Positions 49,401-60,190 of a DNA stretch of 64,000 nt are shown here, one piece after another. The stretch comes from Ignelater luminosus. Its lineage: Eukaryota; Arthropoda; Insecta; Coleoptera; Elateridae. The notes below the pieces were generated by a model that saw only the letters and a list, made by a program, of their open reading frames with translations, searched no databases and had not been told where the DNA came from. Location of the stretch: the NCBI GenBank assembly GCA_011009095.1, contig VTPC01001020.1:1-64000 (forward strand), in the 5' to 3' direction. The position numbers and the translations under genes are program-made. How positions within the stretch are numbered: position 1 is the first letter of the stretch; every line of letters starts with the position of its first letter.

Positions 49401-51796
49401 TTACGAAAGAGCAAGCTTCAAGAGAATTACATTGAAGAACAGAAGCTCACCAATGGTCATGCAGAATCCCAAGACGAGGATTCACAAACTAGCAAAGAAC
49501 TGCGTGGAACCGATAGTCCATATTCAATGTCTCAAAATGCCGAATCTCAAAGTGATATGGAATGCGATTCCGATGGAGAGTATACCCTGAAGATTACGAC
49601 ATCAAATATAAGAGGAAAACGATTGTTGCGTCAAAATCACAATCAAGGTCCTGCGTTGAAGAGACGGCGTTTTGTAGGGCCTAAATCTAGGGTGACACAA
49701 CGAAGGGAACGTTTTATGAAGATATTACACGATGAGAAAGTTTGTGATAAGAAAGTTATTGTGAAGTACAATCCATTGTCATTATTGAAATGTGTTCTTA
49801 ATTGCATAAATAAACAAAATGTACCAGATTATGAGTGTGACAGTTTTGAAAAAGTGGAAGTAAATGAGTATACGCTTGTTAATGGAGATGGAACTGAAAA
49901 GTTAGTTCTTCAGGAAGATAATATTTGTGAATGCTGTGAGAGAATATTCTTGGATGTTAATGATTTAGCAGTTCACGAAAGTAAACATATGTTTGTTGTG
50001 CTCGGGGAAAAAGTAGACACGCCACGCATGTGGACCAATAAGGAAGTAGATTCTTCGACTCGTAATCTATGGTGGAACAGTATTAATGGTTTCAAGAAAA
50101 GTCCTAAAGTAATTCGAAACTTTGATGACAGCACTGGTCATGTGAATGTTTTCGATCCTGAAGATGTTTCATTCAAAGATGAAAATGAAGAAGCTAGCAA
50201 TGATCATCAAGAATTGTTAGTTCCCAGGGATGCAAACATCAAAGGAGAAGTCATACTGATTGATACTCAAGCTTATGTAAATGGGGTTTTATTATCTGAC
50301 CTTTCCAAAGATGATCGCCGTTCACTGTATAAAACTGTAACAGTCAACGGTTTGAAGAGGAAATTCTGTCCTCTTTGTCGTTACACCTTTAAAGATAACT
50401 GGGCAATCGAATCTCATTATTTCTCTACCGCATGCCACTACACTTGTCGATTCTGTGGGGTGCGCTTTAATAAACAGAGAAACGAATTTGATGATCATAT
50501 TAAAGAACATGTTATGGCCGGCGATAAGCACACTACAAAAATATTTGCGTCACGTAAATTCCATACGGTTCCCAGAATAATAAATGAAAAGAAAGTAAAT
50601 GTGCGGCCACCACCTGTGGTTCGTACACCGTACACACGTAAAATCAAACCCTTAAAGATGAAACGTCTATTTGAAAGGAAGCCTATAATACCAGAGATAG
50701 ATATTAAGAAAGAACCAAATACAGATTTCCCAAGTACACCTCCACAAGAAGGAGTTCGTACAGATGGGAAACAAAATCAAGCTTACTTTTGCAGGAAATG
50801 TTATCAGGTGTTTTTCAAATTGGACGAATTCAATGTGCACGTCGTCAGCTGTAATGGTACTGCTTTTAAGAACAACCGGATTGTTTATAATCATACTCCT
50901 AAAGCGCAACCTATGAATCGACCAAAAGCACCACCTGGTAAGTACAATTGAAAAACTAATTAATTTATTGTTTTAATTTTTTTTTGCATCTAGAACCAGA
51001 GAAGTTTTCACCAACAGGAAGACCAATGCGTAATTGTGTCAAAGAAATAGGAACTTACGCAGATGACGTAGAAGACATGGAAATTCAAACTCACATGAAG
51101 AAGATGAATATTGTTAAGTCCTCAAGAGGTTTTGAATGTGGTATGTGTAGTTCATGCTTCCCAACAGTTCACTCTCGAAACAGCCACATGCGTATCCATA
51201 AAGCTGCATTACACGCATTGAACAAGAAGAGCATTAATATTCACAAGACTAGACCAGAAAATGTTGCAAAGCGAATGATGAATATGGTCGAAAGAAATAA
51301 TAGTAACATTCCGTCATTTACAAAATACGTAAATAATGTTAAAATCAAACAAGAGCCGATGGAGCCTATAGTGGAAATCCATGAGCAACCTTCTTCTCAA
51401 AGCAATTATATTGGAGCTGTTAGTATTACACCAATACCCAATTCGTCACAGAAAACAACTTTGGATCCGAGTATTATGAGACTGGTTCAGAATAATCCGA
51501 ACTTGACAATTAAAACTATGGGTGATCGAAATCTATCATCTTTGAATAGAAATATGAATAATTCGAGTGGTATGGGCAGTGGTAGCAGCGGTGGTAGCAT
51601 GATACCATCCCCAGATGGTGATGCCAAATGTTATAGATGCTTAAGTTGTTCCAAGCCATTCTCCAATAAATCAAATCTGTATTTCCACAAGAAGAATCAA
51701 TGTAGTGGATCAAAATATCCTTGTCCGTTTTGCAAAAAACGTTTTGGCACCGAAGCAGCTTACAGTTCGCATATTTTTTATAACCATCCAGAATAA
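34335..51796 (+). CDS. ZAD-type C2H2 zinc-finger protein (4 exons, 926 aa)
   Basis: Probable nuclear DNA-binding transcription or chromatin factor. Join: 34335-34472, 34563-34757, 49293-50937, 50994-51796 (2781 nt with stop). All junctions are GT-AG and in phase (0, 0, 1). The N-terminus is a ZAD, a zinc-binding dimerisation domain: CRLC in exon 1, with VCNSC in exon 2 supplying the second cysteine pair. A hydrophilic acidic and basic linker (about 112-320) includes a KRRR cluster. Zinc fingers by residue: C323/C326-H339/H343; C470/C473 with H486 and C492/H493; C496/C499-H513/H517; C611/C614-H627/C631; C708/C711-H724/H728; C875/C878-H891/C896; C903/C906-H919/H924. The protein ends two residues after the last finger. 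Fingers are dispersed, not a tight array, and two are C2HC. An uncalled extra exon inside the 14.5-kb second intron is possible. No specific orthologue recognised. Confidence 0.88.
34563..34757 (+). CDS. ZAD zinc-finger gene, exon 2
   Basis: 65 codons after acceptor TTAC AG at 34561-34562, with the second ZAD cysteine pair (KQVCNSCYKNL) and the following amphipathic helix. Donor CTG|GTGAGT at 34758. Phase 0. Reading through this donor gives a chance hydrophobic tail. Confidence 0.87.
35333..35368 (+). CDS. possible alternative terminal exon giving a ZAD-only isoform
   Basis: A good acceptor (pyrimidine-containing tract ending GAATTTCAG at 35324-35332) is followed in phase 0, as required by exon 2, by 11 codons, NRKRKETRNNE, and TAA. 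An AATAAA-type signal follows about 110 bp later (near 35480). Splicing exon 2 here would give a 122-aa protein with the complete ZAD plus a basic tail resembling a nuclear localisation signal, and no zinc fingers. A short in-frame run after an AG can arise by chance, so transcripts are needed. Confidence 0.3.
   Translation, partial: NRKRKETRNNE
36118..36180 (+). repeat. solo terminus of a CAGTGTGTCC-type inverted-repeat element
   Basis: CAGTGTGTCCCAAG followed by a GTGCTCACTATTAGGATCACGG-like block (two parts: GTGCTCACTATTAGG, GATCACGG) is the same end as seen at 41588 and 26956, preceded by TA. No partner end was found nearby, so it is a broken copy. Confidence 0.5.
36869..37256. mobile_element. 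388-bp MITE with CAGGGTGTA ends, TA-flanked
   Basis: Left end CAGGGTGTAACAGATGAG and right end (reverse complement) CAGGGTGTAGCAGATAAG form inverted repeats of about 32 bp with scattered mismatches. TA flanks both ends (36867-36868, 37257-37258). No ORF inside. Confidence 0.75.
39268..39426. mobile_element. small TA-flanked unit with CAGGATG/CAGGGTG ends
   Basis: Outward ends TACAGGATG at 39266 and CACCCTGTA at 39420-39428 are inverted and bordered by TA, but similarity does not extend far inside. It may be a very short or rearranged member of the same superfamily, or two unrelated termini. Confidence 0.35.
39540..40391. mobile_element. rearranged relative of the 41588-42385 element
   Basis: Blocks shared with 41588-42385 include CTTACTAGATAT-CGCTAAAAACGAAA (inverted), ACGAGCAAA-ATA, AAAAATTATTTTCGC, TATGTTTAA-GCATGGCACAC-like sequence, and GAAAATCAAGTAGGCG (inverted). 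Their order and orientation differ from the intact copy. The right end reads ACACACTG followed by TA at 40392-40393. The left end is not clear. Confidence 0.55.
40963..41212. mobile_element. 250-bp MITE, TA-flanked
   Basis: Left end CAGGGTGTACTTATG; right end (reverse complement) CAGAGTGTAAATAAAT. TA occurs at 40961-40962 and 41213-41214. Inverted similarity is short (about 10-12 bp), so this is less certain than its neighbours. Confidence 0.5.
41588..42385. mobile_element. 798-bp long-inverted-repeat element, TA-flanked
   Basis: The first and last ~115 bp are inverted copies differing at roughly one base in ten: both read CAGTGTGTC(C/T)CAATTTCG, then ATGCTCACTATTGG(A/G)ATC, GAGATACGAAGTCGG, and TTGGCTATTTTGGA, through TTTACTTATGCTT. 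TA at 41586-41587 and 42386-42387 is the target duplication. No transposase frame is present, so it is non-autonomous. It is the best-preserved copy of the family also seen at 39.5-40.4 and 44.07-44.34 kb. Confidence 0.82.
42873..43605. repeat. possible inverted-repeat element with CTTACA(A/G)GRTGTT ends
   Basis: CTTACAAGATGTTCCGG on the left and, in reverse complement, CTTACAGGGTGTTTCCG on the right face each other about 730 bp apart. Only about 17 bp match, and internal structure was not resolved. Confidence 0.3.
44070..44341. mobile_element. partial diverged copy of the 41588-42385 family
   Basis: TTTTGGAGATCA, TTTTTGCAATTTTTTG, TTTTAATAGAGCACCTACTCG and ATTTTGATACTT correspond in order and strand to blocks of the left half of the 41588-42385 element (the third block is given here as TTAATAGAGCACCTACT). 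It ends with ACACGCTG followed by TA at 44342-44343 rather than with the full right arm, so it is truncated or rearranged. Confidence 0.5.
45900..46430. other. two GC-richer patches inside the intron, function unknown
   Basis: 45905-46110 and 46315-46430 have a base composition and codon-like texture unlike the surrounding intron. The first is open for about 57 codons (plus strand, containing ARSIDPPRAVKQLLEPACLL), bounded by a CAA|GTAATT donor-like site and interrupted upstream by a TGA. The second is open for about 40 codons. They share a GTCGTTCG-containing stretch. They could be decayed exons of an unrecognised mobile element. Confidence 0.25.
47290..47493. repeat. 204-bp segment with ~22-bp imperfect inverted ends
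   Basis: GTGACGGTAGCGGCTGGCAAC on the left (given as GTGACGGTAGCGG) faces GTGACGGCTACTGC...GGCAAC in reverse complement on the right. There is no clear target duplication, and the ends differ from the CAGGGTGT elements, so if this is a MITE it belongs to another superfamily. Confidence 0.4.
49293..50937 (+). CDS. ZAD zinc-finger gene, exon 3
   Basis: Starts after acceptor TATTTTCAG (49284-49292) in phase 0 and ends at donor CACCTG|GTAAGT with one base of the next codon. It encodes residues 112-659: the acidic and basic linker and the first four zinc fingers. Open without interruption for 548 codons, which is strong evidence for a real exon. Confidence 0.93.
50994..51796 (+). CDS. ZAD zinc-finger gene, exon 4 (terminal)
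   Basis: Acceptor TTTTGCATCTAG at 50982-50993; the split codon G|AA is restored as Glu. Encodes residues 660-926 with three C2H2/C2HC fingers, a Ser/Gly/Asn-rich spacer (about residues 840-868), and a stop two residues after the last finger histidine. Confidence 0.93.
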
Positions 51797-51892
51797 ATAT
51801 AGCAATTGTTATTTTAAGTTTTGGGATGGTTTAATGATAAGTGAGCTGAAATGTTTATTTTGGGTTTGGCCAAATTTTTTCTGGAAATTATC

Positions 51893-51898
51893 AATAAA
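51893..51898 (+). terminator. polyadenylation signal of the ZAD gene
   Basis: AATAAA 97 bp after the stop codon, followed by a TTTGTACAGTGTTG stretch that could serve as the downstream GU-rich element. Another AATAAA overlaps the stop codon at about 51793. Confidence 0.55.
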
Positions 51899-51919
51899 TT
51901 GTATTTGTACAGTGTTGCC

Positions 51920-54900
51920 AATTTTATTTCATGGTTAATTTGAAACTTTTTTTATTTATTGAGTACAATAGTCAAGACTTAGGGGGTGTGTACAAATTTG
52001 ACCTAAACTGTATCTCATTTCTATAATTCCAATCGATTCCAAATGTTTACGGTTTTAGTTGCTTGCACTGTTATACCCCAAACTTATTTCTAATTACACA
52101 TTTCTTACTAGAAAATCTGTCGAACGAATGTCATTTGTCAAAATAGGGTTAAAATGTATTCAATTCGTTTGTACATGCAAATCATTTTAATTACAATTAA
52201 TATTGAAATAATAAATACAGAAAATAATTTTTTATTTCAAATAATAAACAAACAACGAGTGGTAACTACGAAATGCAAACATTTACCTTTTCTGTATGAC
52301 AATCTAACCTCTGATTTTAAATAAAAACATAAATAACAATACTGTCAACATTTCTGAATGCAAAATTCTAGTTTTTAGAAGGTTTTGTTACCAACACAAC
52401 AAAGATTTAACAGAAATTATAGAAATGAGATAAACTATAGATGCCATGAGTCTTTAACAAACCAAAAACTATAGACTGTCTATACTTACAGAAGTAAATA
52501 TTATATAAATAGTAATATCGTTTTTGGTTATGTTGCATGATATGACACGATCTAAGTTTGTACACACCTTGATTAGAAATGCAAATTAATTTTTTTTTGT
52601 ACGACTGCCTGTAAAGTTGACACTTTACAACATGTCAGTGTCAAAAGTTGACAATTATAAACAGTTCCAATAAATTCGAGGTATCAATGTTATAATGAAT
52701 GAACCATCAATAGTTTCTCTTTATTATTTTCTTCAAGATACGGTCGTGCAAAAAATTTTGTATGTAACTCAAGTGTCAAGTGTCTTTTGAACTTGTAGGG
52801 GTTACGATACAAGCAACAACTTCCTACTCGTTCAAAAAGCTTCACTTTACACTCTTGTTATATAAATAACTATAATGTGCCTATACAATAGTTGGTAATG
52901 GATACCTTACATCTGTATATACTGTATACTTGGCAACACTGTAATTTGGAGATTCACAATAGCTGTAGAAAGGAATGTTATGGTCTTCCCATAACTGTAT
53001 TAGCTATCAGTTTTGACATTTCTTTCTACTTGAAGCAATTAGTATATTTTAAGTTGTTATTAGAATATTCTATTTTGTATTTGATAATCAAACGAAATTT
53101 TTTTATTTTTTAGTATAACAACTACGACTACACATCCCTAACTAGAGCTATTTTATTAAAAACTCGATACGGGTAATTACTCAAAGATATCAAACATTTA
53201 TCTTTAATTATTTGGATCTTCTATGATTGCTTTTGATTTTTTGGCCACCCAGTATACAAATAAAAGTTACAAGATTAGTTTTCTCGAACAGGTCAGAATT
53301 TAAGATTTTTAAATTTTGGGCATTATTTTTGATTGATCCATTTTTAATGACTGGCTCGTTAAATGTAGAGGCTAAGTATTAAATTTTTTTTTCGTGACTT
53401 AGTACGTTAAAATCGTCCTTAAGGAGAGAAAAAAATTGTACAAAATGAACTGTTTTAATTCCATTAGTCAAAAGAAGAAATGCTTTTGTACATTTTTTTT
53501 TTAATATGTAATGCAGACACTTTCTCTTGACAAAACTAGTTTCTTTAAATATTTTTTTACGTCAATATGTGTATAGTCTTAAGTCTTATCTTTTAGTAAT
53601 TAAAATACGTATTTAGAAATAGTTCCTAAATTATTTTTTTGAATAAAAGTAACAACACTTTAGATTTTAATTTTTTTTTATTATTTTTTTTTGGTTTGAT
53701 TTATATTTTGTGCACTTTGAACGATTTTCATTTACCATCAGATGATATGATATCAATACTGTCATACTTCTTAAAAAAAACTGGTAAATAAGAATCTGCA
53801 TGCAGAAATCTAAATACAAATATATTTTCCAATGGAATCGTATTTAGTTAAAAGACACAAGGTATTAAGGCTTAAAAGGATATAGTAGTGATTGATTCTC
53901 TGAAGCTGCCACAATAAGTATTTCATTTATGTTAAAAGCCCAGTATATTTATATTCCAAATTAAATCTTTCATCTAACACCATCATCGATTTATAAAAGT
54001 ATTACTGATATTGTTGTGATATTTTTTTCTAGCTTTCTAATAAAACACAAAGGAGTTATAATGTCTTTGATACGATTGTAAATCGATTCATTTATCACTA
54101 TAAAAGGTTTTTTGGAATATAATTGGAATAATATGCCTGTTACAATATTTAAATTGTAATAGGGATTTTTGTAAATATATTAGAAAATAATGTTTTTCTT
54201 TTTAATTTACCAATTTTTATTTTACAGTTTAGGTTTTAATAACTATACGAATACAACAATGTTAGTAGTTAAAACTGAATGTGTAAAATAATTATGAAAT
54301 TTTAAAATAAATGTAATTCTCTCGAAAGAAATGATCATAACAATTAAAGTAGGTATTATTCAATTTTCAATTGTGCTGATTAAATATAATAATTATAGTA
54401 ATAAATGATAACAATACAATTGTGTACATATTTATGTATTGTAGTATCTATTGATAGGTTATTAGTAATATTGAATACTTAATAAAAACTTTATAAATAT
54501 ATTTTCTTTTATCTTATCTTTTACGGTAACGGATTTACATACATTTTCTGAGATTTAATTTCCAATTTTCCTTAATATTTCAAGAACAATTTTGTAACTT
54601 AAAACATCATACTACCTTTTTTAAGATTACTTAAGAATATCCACTTTATTTTTTTATTCTTAAGTATTCAAGAGATATCCTCATCTTTGAAAATCAGTTC
54701 CCAATATACTTGATATTTAAAGGTTAGGGCACTCGTAACAAAAATTTGGGTTAAAGTGACTTTAAGTCCAATATTTTGTAAAGAAAAGCTGATTATTGAA
54801 GATATGGCTCGAATGGAAAAGCATATTATATCTCAGAAAAATGTTTATTAAAATTATTATTATTATTAAGCCATTTCTGTAAATAATCTGAAAAAATTAC

Positions 54901-54950
54901 GTTTTCTCAAGATATTTCAACATTATGATCAAATATGGAGCTCTGGAGGA
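51920..54950. other. intergenic AT-rich stretch
   Basis: No gene recognised. One repeat terminus, CACCCAGTATAC at about 53245, has no identified partner. Confidence 0.45.
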
Positions 54951-54954
54951 TCTA

Positions 54955-54982
54955 TTATTAGTAGTAGTAGTAGTAGTAGTAA
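54955..54982. repeat. (TAG)n microsatellite at the 3' end of a LINE
   Basis: About eight TAG units directly next to the 3' end of the minus-strand retrotransposon. Many non-LTR elements end in such a short tandem repeat instead of poly(A). Confidence 0.85.
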
Positions 54983-56440
54983 TTTATTTCCTTAATGTAC
55001 AGATATTGGAAAATACATAATATATAAACAATAACACTCAATAAAATAAATAAAATAGTTGCAACTGTATATTATAAAAGAGAACAAACTTTAACTATCA
55101 AATGGTAAAATCATGTTCAGACGAACATAAATAATACTATTTAAGATAATTATATAACTTAAGTGTATAACAAAGAGATAAAAGACTAGTATATTATGTA
55201 TACAAAAAATAATAAGGTTAAACAGTGTATAATAATGATTTATGTATAGGTTAAGTTTAAAATTAATAAATGATACAATTGCTAAAGGAGATATGAACAA
55301 CACAATTAAATTGAAAATTCAAAAAAGTCATCTAACCTATAAAATGCATAATTCAACAAAAACGTTTTTAACATCTTTCTGAAGATTTTCAAGAACTCTA
55401 CCCCATTTTAGTACTGATGGTAGTTTATTAAAAATCCTGAGTCCATTGTATAAAACTAATTTTTTAACGGTCTCACTATTTGGTTTTATTGTATTTAAGT
55501 TTGAACAATTTCTAGTACTATGACTGAATATTTTGTCGTTTTGTGAATAAACTTAACCTCCTAAAAATTAATAAAGTTGTTTCGAAAATAAATAAATTTG
55601 TTAGGGCCATGATTTTAAATCTTTACATGAATGTCGGGTTAACATTATATATAGTTCGTATTGCCTTTTTTTGAATTTTAAATACAGAATTGATTTTGGT
55701 GACATTTACGTTTCCCCAGAACGGTAATCCTTGTCTGAGTAATGGTTTAAATAAAACAGTACACTTGTCAGCATATTGTTTGATTAGTTCTCTTCGATAA
55801 TGCCTTTAATGTATAACAAATTGATGATAATTTAGATCTAACGTATTCATTGTGATTAGTCCATTTTAATTTAGTATCTATAACAAATCCCAAAAATTTT
55901 ATAGTCTGTAAAACATATATCTACTGTTAATATTGACGTCAATAGTTTAGTTTTTTTTATATATTTAATGATATTTATTGAAAACCAGTTATTTATAATA
56001 TTGTTGGCAAAAAGTATATTAAGTGAATTTGGATTACTATCTGACCAAGAAATAGTTGTATCGTCTACAAAAAGAGTTTAGAAAAGCACAGAATATCATT
56101 TACGTATAGCAGAAAGAAGAAGGGACTTAAAACACTTCCTTGTGGAACACCACTAATAACATCATTTAAAGAGGAACGCATCAAACAATTATTATCATTT
56201 ACCATTATGCTTATGATTGTTCAAATATGATTTGAACCAATTTTGAGGAACCCCTCGAAAACCATAGTTATAAAGTTTATGTAATAAGATTGTATGGTCA
56301 ACACAGTTAAATGCCTTGGTTAGATCGCAAAGTAGAATATGATTAATGCTAATGTAAATATAAGAATGGCATCGTTAATACATTTGTTCTTGGAAAATCC
56401 AAACTGACAATTACTTATTATAATAAATTACGAGCAGTAA
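54959..56440 (-). mobile_element. 5'-truncated non-LTR retrotransposon (reverse transcriptase)
   Basis: Read on the minus strand, successive frames show the RT palm and thumb in order: FGFSKNKC near 56395; [16 protein letters not shown] with [14 protein letters not shown] (56230-56330), carrying the first catalytic aspartate; VISGVPQGSVLSPFFF (56105-56160); FVDDTTISWSDSNP (VDD at 56060-56068), the catalytic pair; then a LGFVIDTKLKW-like block further down. At least one frameshift separates the GVPQG block from VDD, and several stops follow, so it is dead. The N-terminal endonuclease is missing, as usual for 5' truncation. The family is jockey/CR1-like by motif appearance; the clade is not resolved. 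Confidence 0.82.
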
Positions 56441-57460
56441 TAAATGAAATCATTTATTTGTAAACAGCTAATTCTATAATTTTAGAATTGTTAAATTATG
56501 CATTCTCAGCAAGTCTTTTATACTCTAAGATTCCAATGTTGGCAGGTTATTGTCAATGTTAATATCTCCTAACTGCGATCTATATATATGTTAATAGACA
56601 CTTTTTGATAGAATGACCTGTAGAATCACCATGTATAAATCGTGGTTTAGAACGAACATATTTAAGGTGTGATTTACAATCCAGAATCAGTGTACAGTCT
56701 CAGAAACTTAATGCAGGGCATCACACAGGTTTTAAGATTACCCTTAATGAGGACAGTTAGGAGAGTACTATAAAAATGGTCCTTTTTTTAGTTTATAGCA
56801 ATTTTCTGAATAGGTATGGAAAGCATGAGAAATATTACTAGATAAAAAAATTAAACTGGCAAAACAAGATGGTAGCATTCTAATTTTTCTAAGGAAAACA
56901 AGAAATACAGTAAAATATTTCGCAAAACTTGAAACCATTTGTGGTTTATTTACATACTTTGATGATCAGTGTGTATCAGTAGGTATTCTTTTGATCAGCC
57001 AAGATTCTATTGCCACGACTAATAACTAGATAAATAACACAAAATTTATTAATAAAGCGACATTTTTGAAACAATACAATTGCTCCCCCCCCCCATAGCG
57101 CGTTCTTAGTTACGCCACGGCCTTAATTTGTAATATGCTTGCCATATGAAGAATTTTTAAGAGAATCAGAATCTGTAATTCAAAGTGGGGGTTGCCATTA
57201 AAAAAAAAGTTGATGACGTCATCGGGGGTAAGAAAAAAATGAAAATCATTCAAATAGATGCCCCATTGGGAACTATTAAGGTTGACGTATCTAAGGATTT
57301 TGGTCTTAGATGTACAGAGACTCTTTATTTAAAACGTTTCACATACAATATACAGTAAACAATAAAATTTCTACAGAATTATTGTATTATGTATGTCAGA
57401 AAAACAGAAAGTGAGTCAAGTATTTTTTTTATATTGCTTATTCTTCCTCTGAGATGATTT
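56441..57460. other. repeat-rich intergenic stretch
   Basis: No gene recognised. It contains a C-run (57084-57093) and a palindromic GATGACGTCATC at about 57212-57223. Confidence 0.4.
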
Positions 57461-57462
57461 CT

Positions 57463-57920
57463 TCAACAGTAACCGTGACAGTTGTAGCATACTGTGGAAC
57501 AATTCATACCAATTTTCCTGCATCCACACTTACTGCCACAACAACCGCTGGTGCAGAAGATGAAGTTGAGAACGTCTTCAGGAGCAACAGAATCTTTGGT
57601 TGTAGTAGGCACTAGGTTCCAATTAGACTTTCGATCCCAACTCCATTGTCCAGTAGGAAACTCATTTCCCAACCAGAACTATACTTGCTGGTAAACTCGA
57701 TATGAGTGCCGCATAATTGCCCCTTTGGTGGGAGGTAACAAAGGTAGATCTGGTTTGATGTTCGAGGCAGACTTGGTGAAGGCATGGTACCTAAACAAAT
57801 TTAGGGAAGTTGTGTTGTGAATGTAGGAGCTCCATACAAAGCCATGAAGTATTTTTCCCCGCTTCAGCTACCTCTTCATGCGTGGATCGGGGGTTTGTTG
57901 AATACATCAACTATGAAATG
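57463..57920 (-). pseudogene. decayed C-terminal part of a cysteine-rich transposon-associated protein
   Basis: On the minus strand the sequence reads, in order, EEVAEAGK, YFMALYGAP (shifted frame), TTSLNLFRYHAFTKS, PDLPLLPPTKGA, HSYRVYQQV, then a TAG stop, then WLGNEFPTGQWSW, LVPTTTKDSVAPEDVL and a cysteine-rich end CCGSKCGCRKIGMNCS...CYNCHGYC. I know this arrangement (LYG.P...RY..F...LPPT..A..HS.RVY.QVQ.W, W.W, P.L..I.C.C, CXC-like tail) from many repeated uncharacterised genes in insect genomes, but cannot name the element. The stop replaces a Gln codon (CAG to TAG) in frame. Two frameshifts lie further upstream. The cysteine tail resembles a zinc-binding CXC domain. Confidence 0.65.
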
Positions 57921-59900
57921 CAGTCAGCCATATGTTCACAAAAAAGTAGCAAAAAGAATGAATAGAAATTGCAAACAAATGACCAAACTGTTTGCAAAAA
58001 AGAGCAAAAAACTTTGTTAATTTGTGTGGTTAATTAACCTTTTTTGTGTTAGTTTTTAGTAATAAAGTTTCTTAACGTTTTCCAATGCTTTTATAAATCT
58101 CCATATCATTTAAAATAATAACATAAGACAGCATAGCCTAACAATTCACAACTGTCAACCGGTATCTACCTTCTTAGTAATGTTGTCACATGGTAGTGGT
58201 CATGGCCTACTTCGACTTCGTTTTTTCTTCGATCGCACGGTACATATAATGCTGTTAAATTTGATTTTTATATTTTGATCGCATTCACGTTTTATTTGTT
58301 AAAAAGAAATAATAATATTAAAATTATTTAATTAACGCCTTGTGTTTTATTAACAATAACTGGAGGTATTGTCTTTGTTAGTGAATCAAGAAGGAAAAGT
58401 TAGTAAAAGAGAGGTGAATTAATTGTCGGTAACACTATCTACTATCCTGTGATACGAATTGTAATAATCTTCTATAAGTAATGAGATGTGGTGAACAAGG
58501 TACATAAGCTTTACCACTTGCATCGTTATATTTCTGGCGATGTGGTTTTCTTTATCCGCTGTTGAAGTAATTAAGAAAATATCTTTAGAACGTACTTGAT
58601 TCGAGATCACCATCATAGCATTTCTTGTTAATCCTTGTTTTGTAAAAAAGATGCTTTTGGCAATATTGTTTGTCTTTTTTTGCACAGAAATTGTACAGTC
58701 AACAGTACATAATTGAATATATTGCAAATGTAAAACTTAGCAAAATAATATCATGGCCAACCCTTACTTAAAAACTTGAGGTTACAACATGAAATTTACT
58801 CAACTTGCAGATAAACAACAAAAATGCATGTCCAAAACTACTCATAGATTCAGAAACTGCGTGTGAAGGAAGGTACGGGCTATATTTGTTAAACATGTAT
58901 TGCACTATTTGTTTTAGCTAACAAGATTGTCAATTGTAAACATAAAAAAAAATGAGAATATATCGAGTCGATACGTGTACGTTGGGTTGCCTAAAAACAC
59001 ATTAGAGGTTGGCGAGAAAACTTGTATTTATTTGAGGAAATAACTACTTTTATAAATACACTGGTAAACTGCCCGGTGGAGTAGTGGAGATGAAGCATGG
59101 TGCAGTTCGTTTGAACCAGTTGTCATTTTTTTAAATTTAATTTTTCTAAATTAATTTATTATTACTTGATATATATTTTTATTTTTTAACCCACAACCTT
59201 GGAAGATTACTGCCAGGAATGCTATAGCTCGAAGTAGCTCTATCTTGGATTGCATTTCTAACAATATTTATAACATTTTCATAACAAAAATGACATTTGT
59301 TGGTTTTGTCTTTGTTTTGTTTTGTTTAATTTTAATATGTGTGTAAAATAAGAAATGACTTGCTTCTCCAAAGCCATAGCAAGGGTTGATTCCAAGATTT
59401 TTGGGACATATAAATAATCATTTTACCAAACAAGTGGCATATTCCTTGGTGTACTTATTATGGTTATAATAATTAAACTTGTGAGACACAACGGTTTAGA
59501 TGATTTTGATAAAATGATTGTTTACACATACCGTCGCATTTTTGTTTGCACCATCTACTGTGTTTTAAGATATTGTAGATGAAACCTATTTTTGATAATA
59601 TTGTTAGTGTGTTCGAAAGAGTAAAGAGCCATTCCGATTTTTTTTTAAGCCAAGTATGACTTTGTCCAACTCAGAAATCATGGGTGGCAGGGGAGTTTTA
59701 AGCACTCCGCGTAAATCAGTAGTAAACAGGAAATAATGGAAGGACAGGAAAATAAAAGCAGATCAAGATTCGTTTTCACTATCTTTGATTTAAAAAGAAT
59801 CAGGACAGTAATTATGTTTTATTGAAATAATTGTTGAGATTTGTCCGAAAATCTTTATTTTTTTATGAAAACAATCAAAACAAGACTTACAAAAAAATCA
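57921..59900. other. intergenic AT-rich stretch
   Basis: No gene or repeat boundary recognised. Confidence 0.45.
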
Positions 59901-59903
59901 AAT

Positions 59904-59909
59904 TTTATT
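59904..59909 (-). terminator. probable polyadenylation signal of the Gly/Ser-rich gene
   Basis: AATAAA on the minus strand, 107 bp downstream of the stop codon at 60016-60018. Confidence 0.4.
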
Positions 59910-60015
59910 TTTAAAAATCAGTTAACGTTAACATAAAACTACAAAGGAAACATTACAAGTTATCAAGTTAATCTAAAACTAGGAATTTTGACCATTATAA
60001 TGATTTTAGTACAAT

Positions 60016-60190
60016 TTAGAATCTTTGAGCGTGGGTATTGTAATGTATTTGTCCGTCACTGTCAACTGAGGAAGAACTGTAACTGACTCCTCCACGAGGT
60101 CCACTGGCACTTGCAGATGCTTGAACATGTCCTGCACCACCAGTTACGAGTTCCCTTTCTCCTTGAGCAAAGCGTGAGTGTAATACTGGC
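60016..60190 (-). CDS. Gly/Ser-rich gene, terminal exon
   Basis: Starts after acceptor TTTTACAG (60198-60191), contributes the third base of a Gly codon, then 57 codons and TAA. Carries the ASASAS and YSSSS patches. Confidence 0.65.

Noticed and set aside
57212-57223. GATGACGTCATC, a perfect CRE-like palindrome
   Set aside because: It is isolated in repeat-rich DNA with no promoter nearby; a 12-bp match is not evidence of function.
57494-58020. Two plus-strand ORFs
   Set aside because: They are antisense to the decayed cysteine-rich gene on the minus strand.
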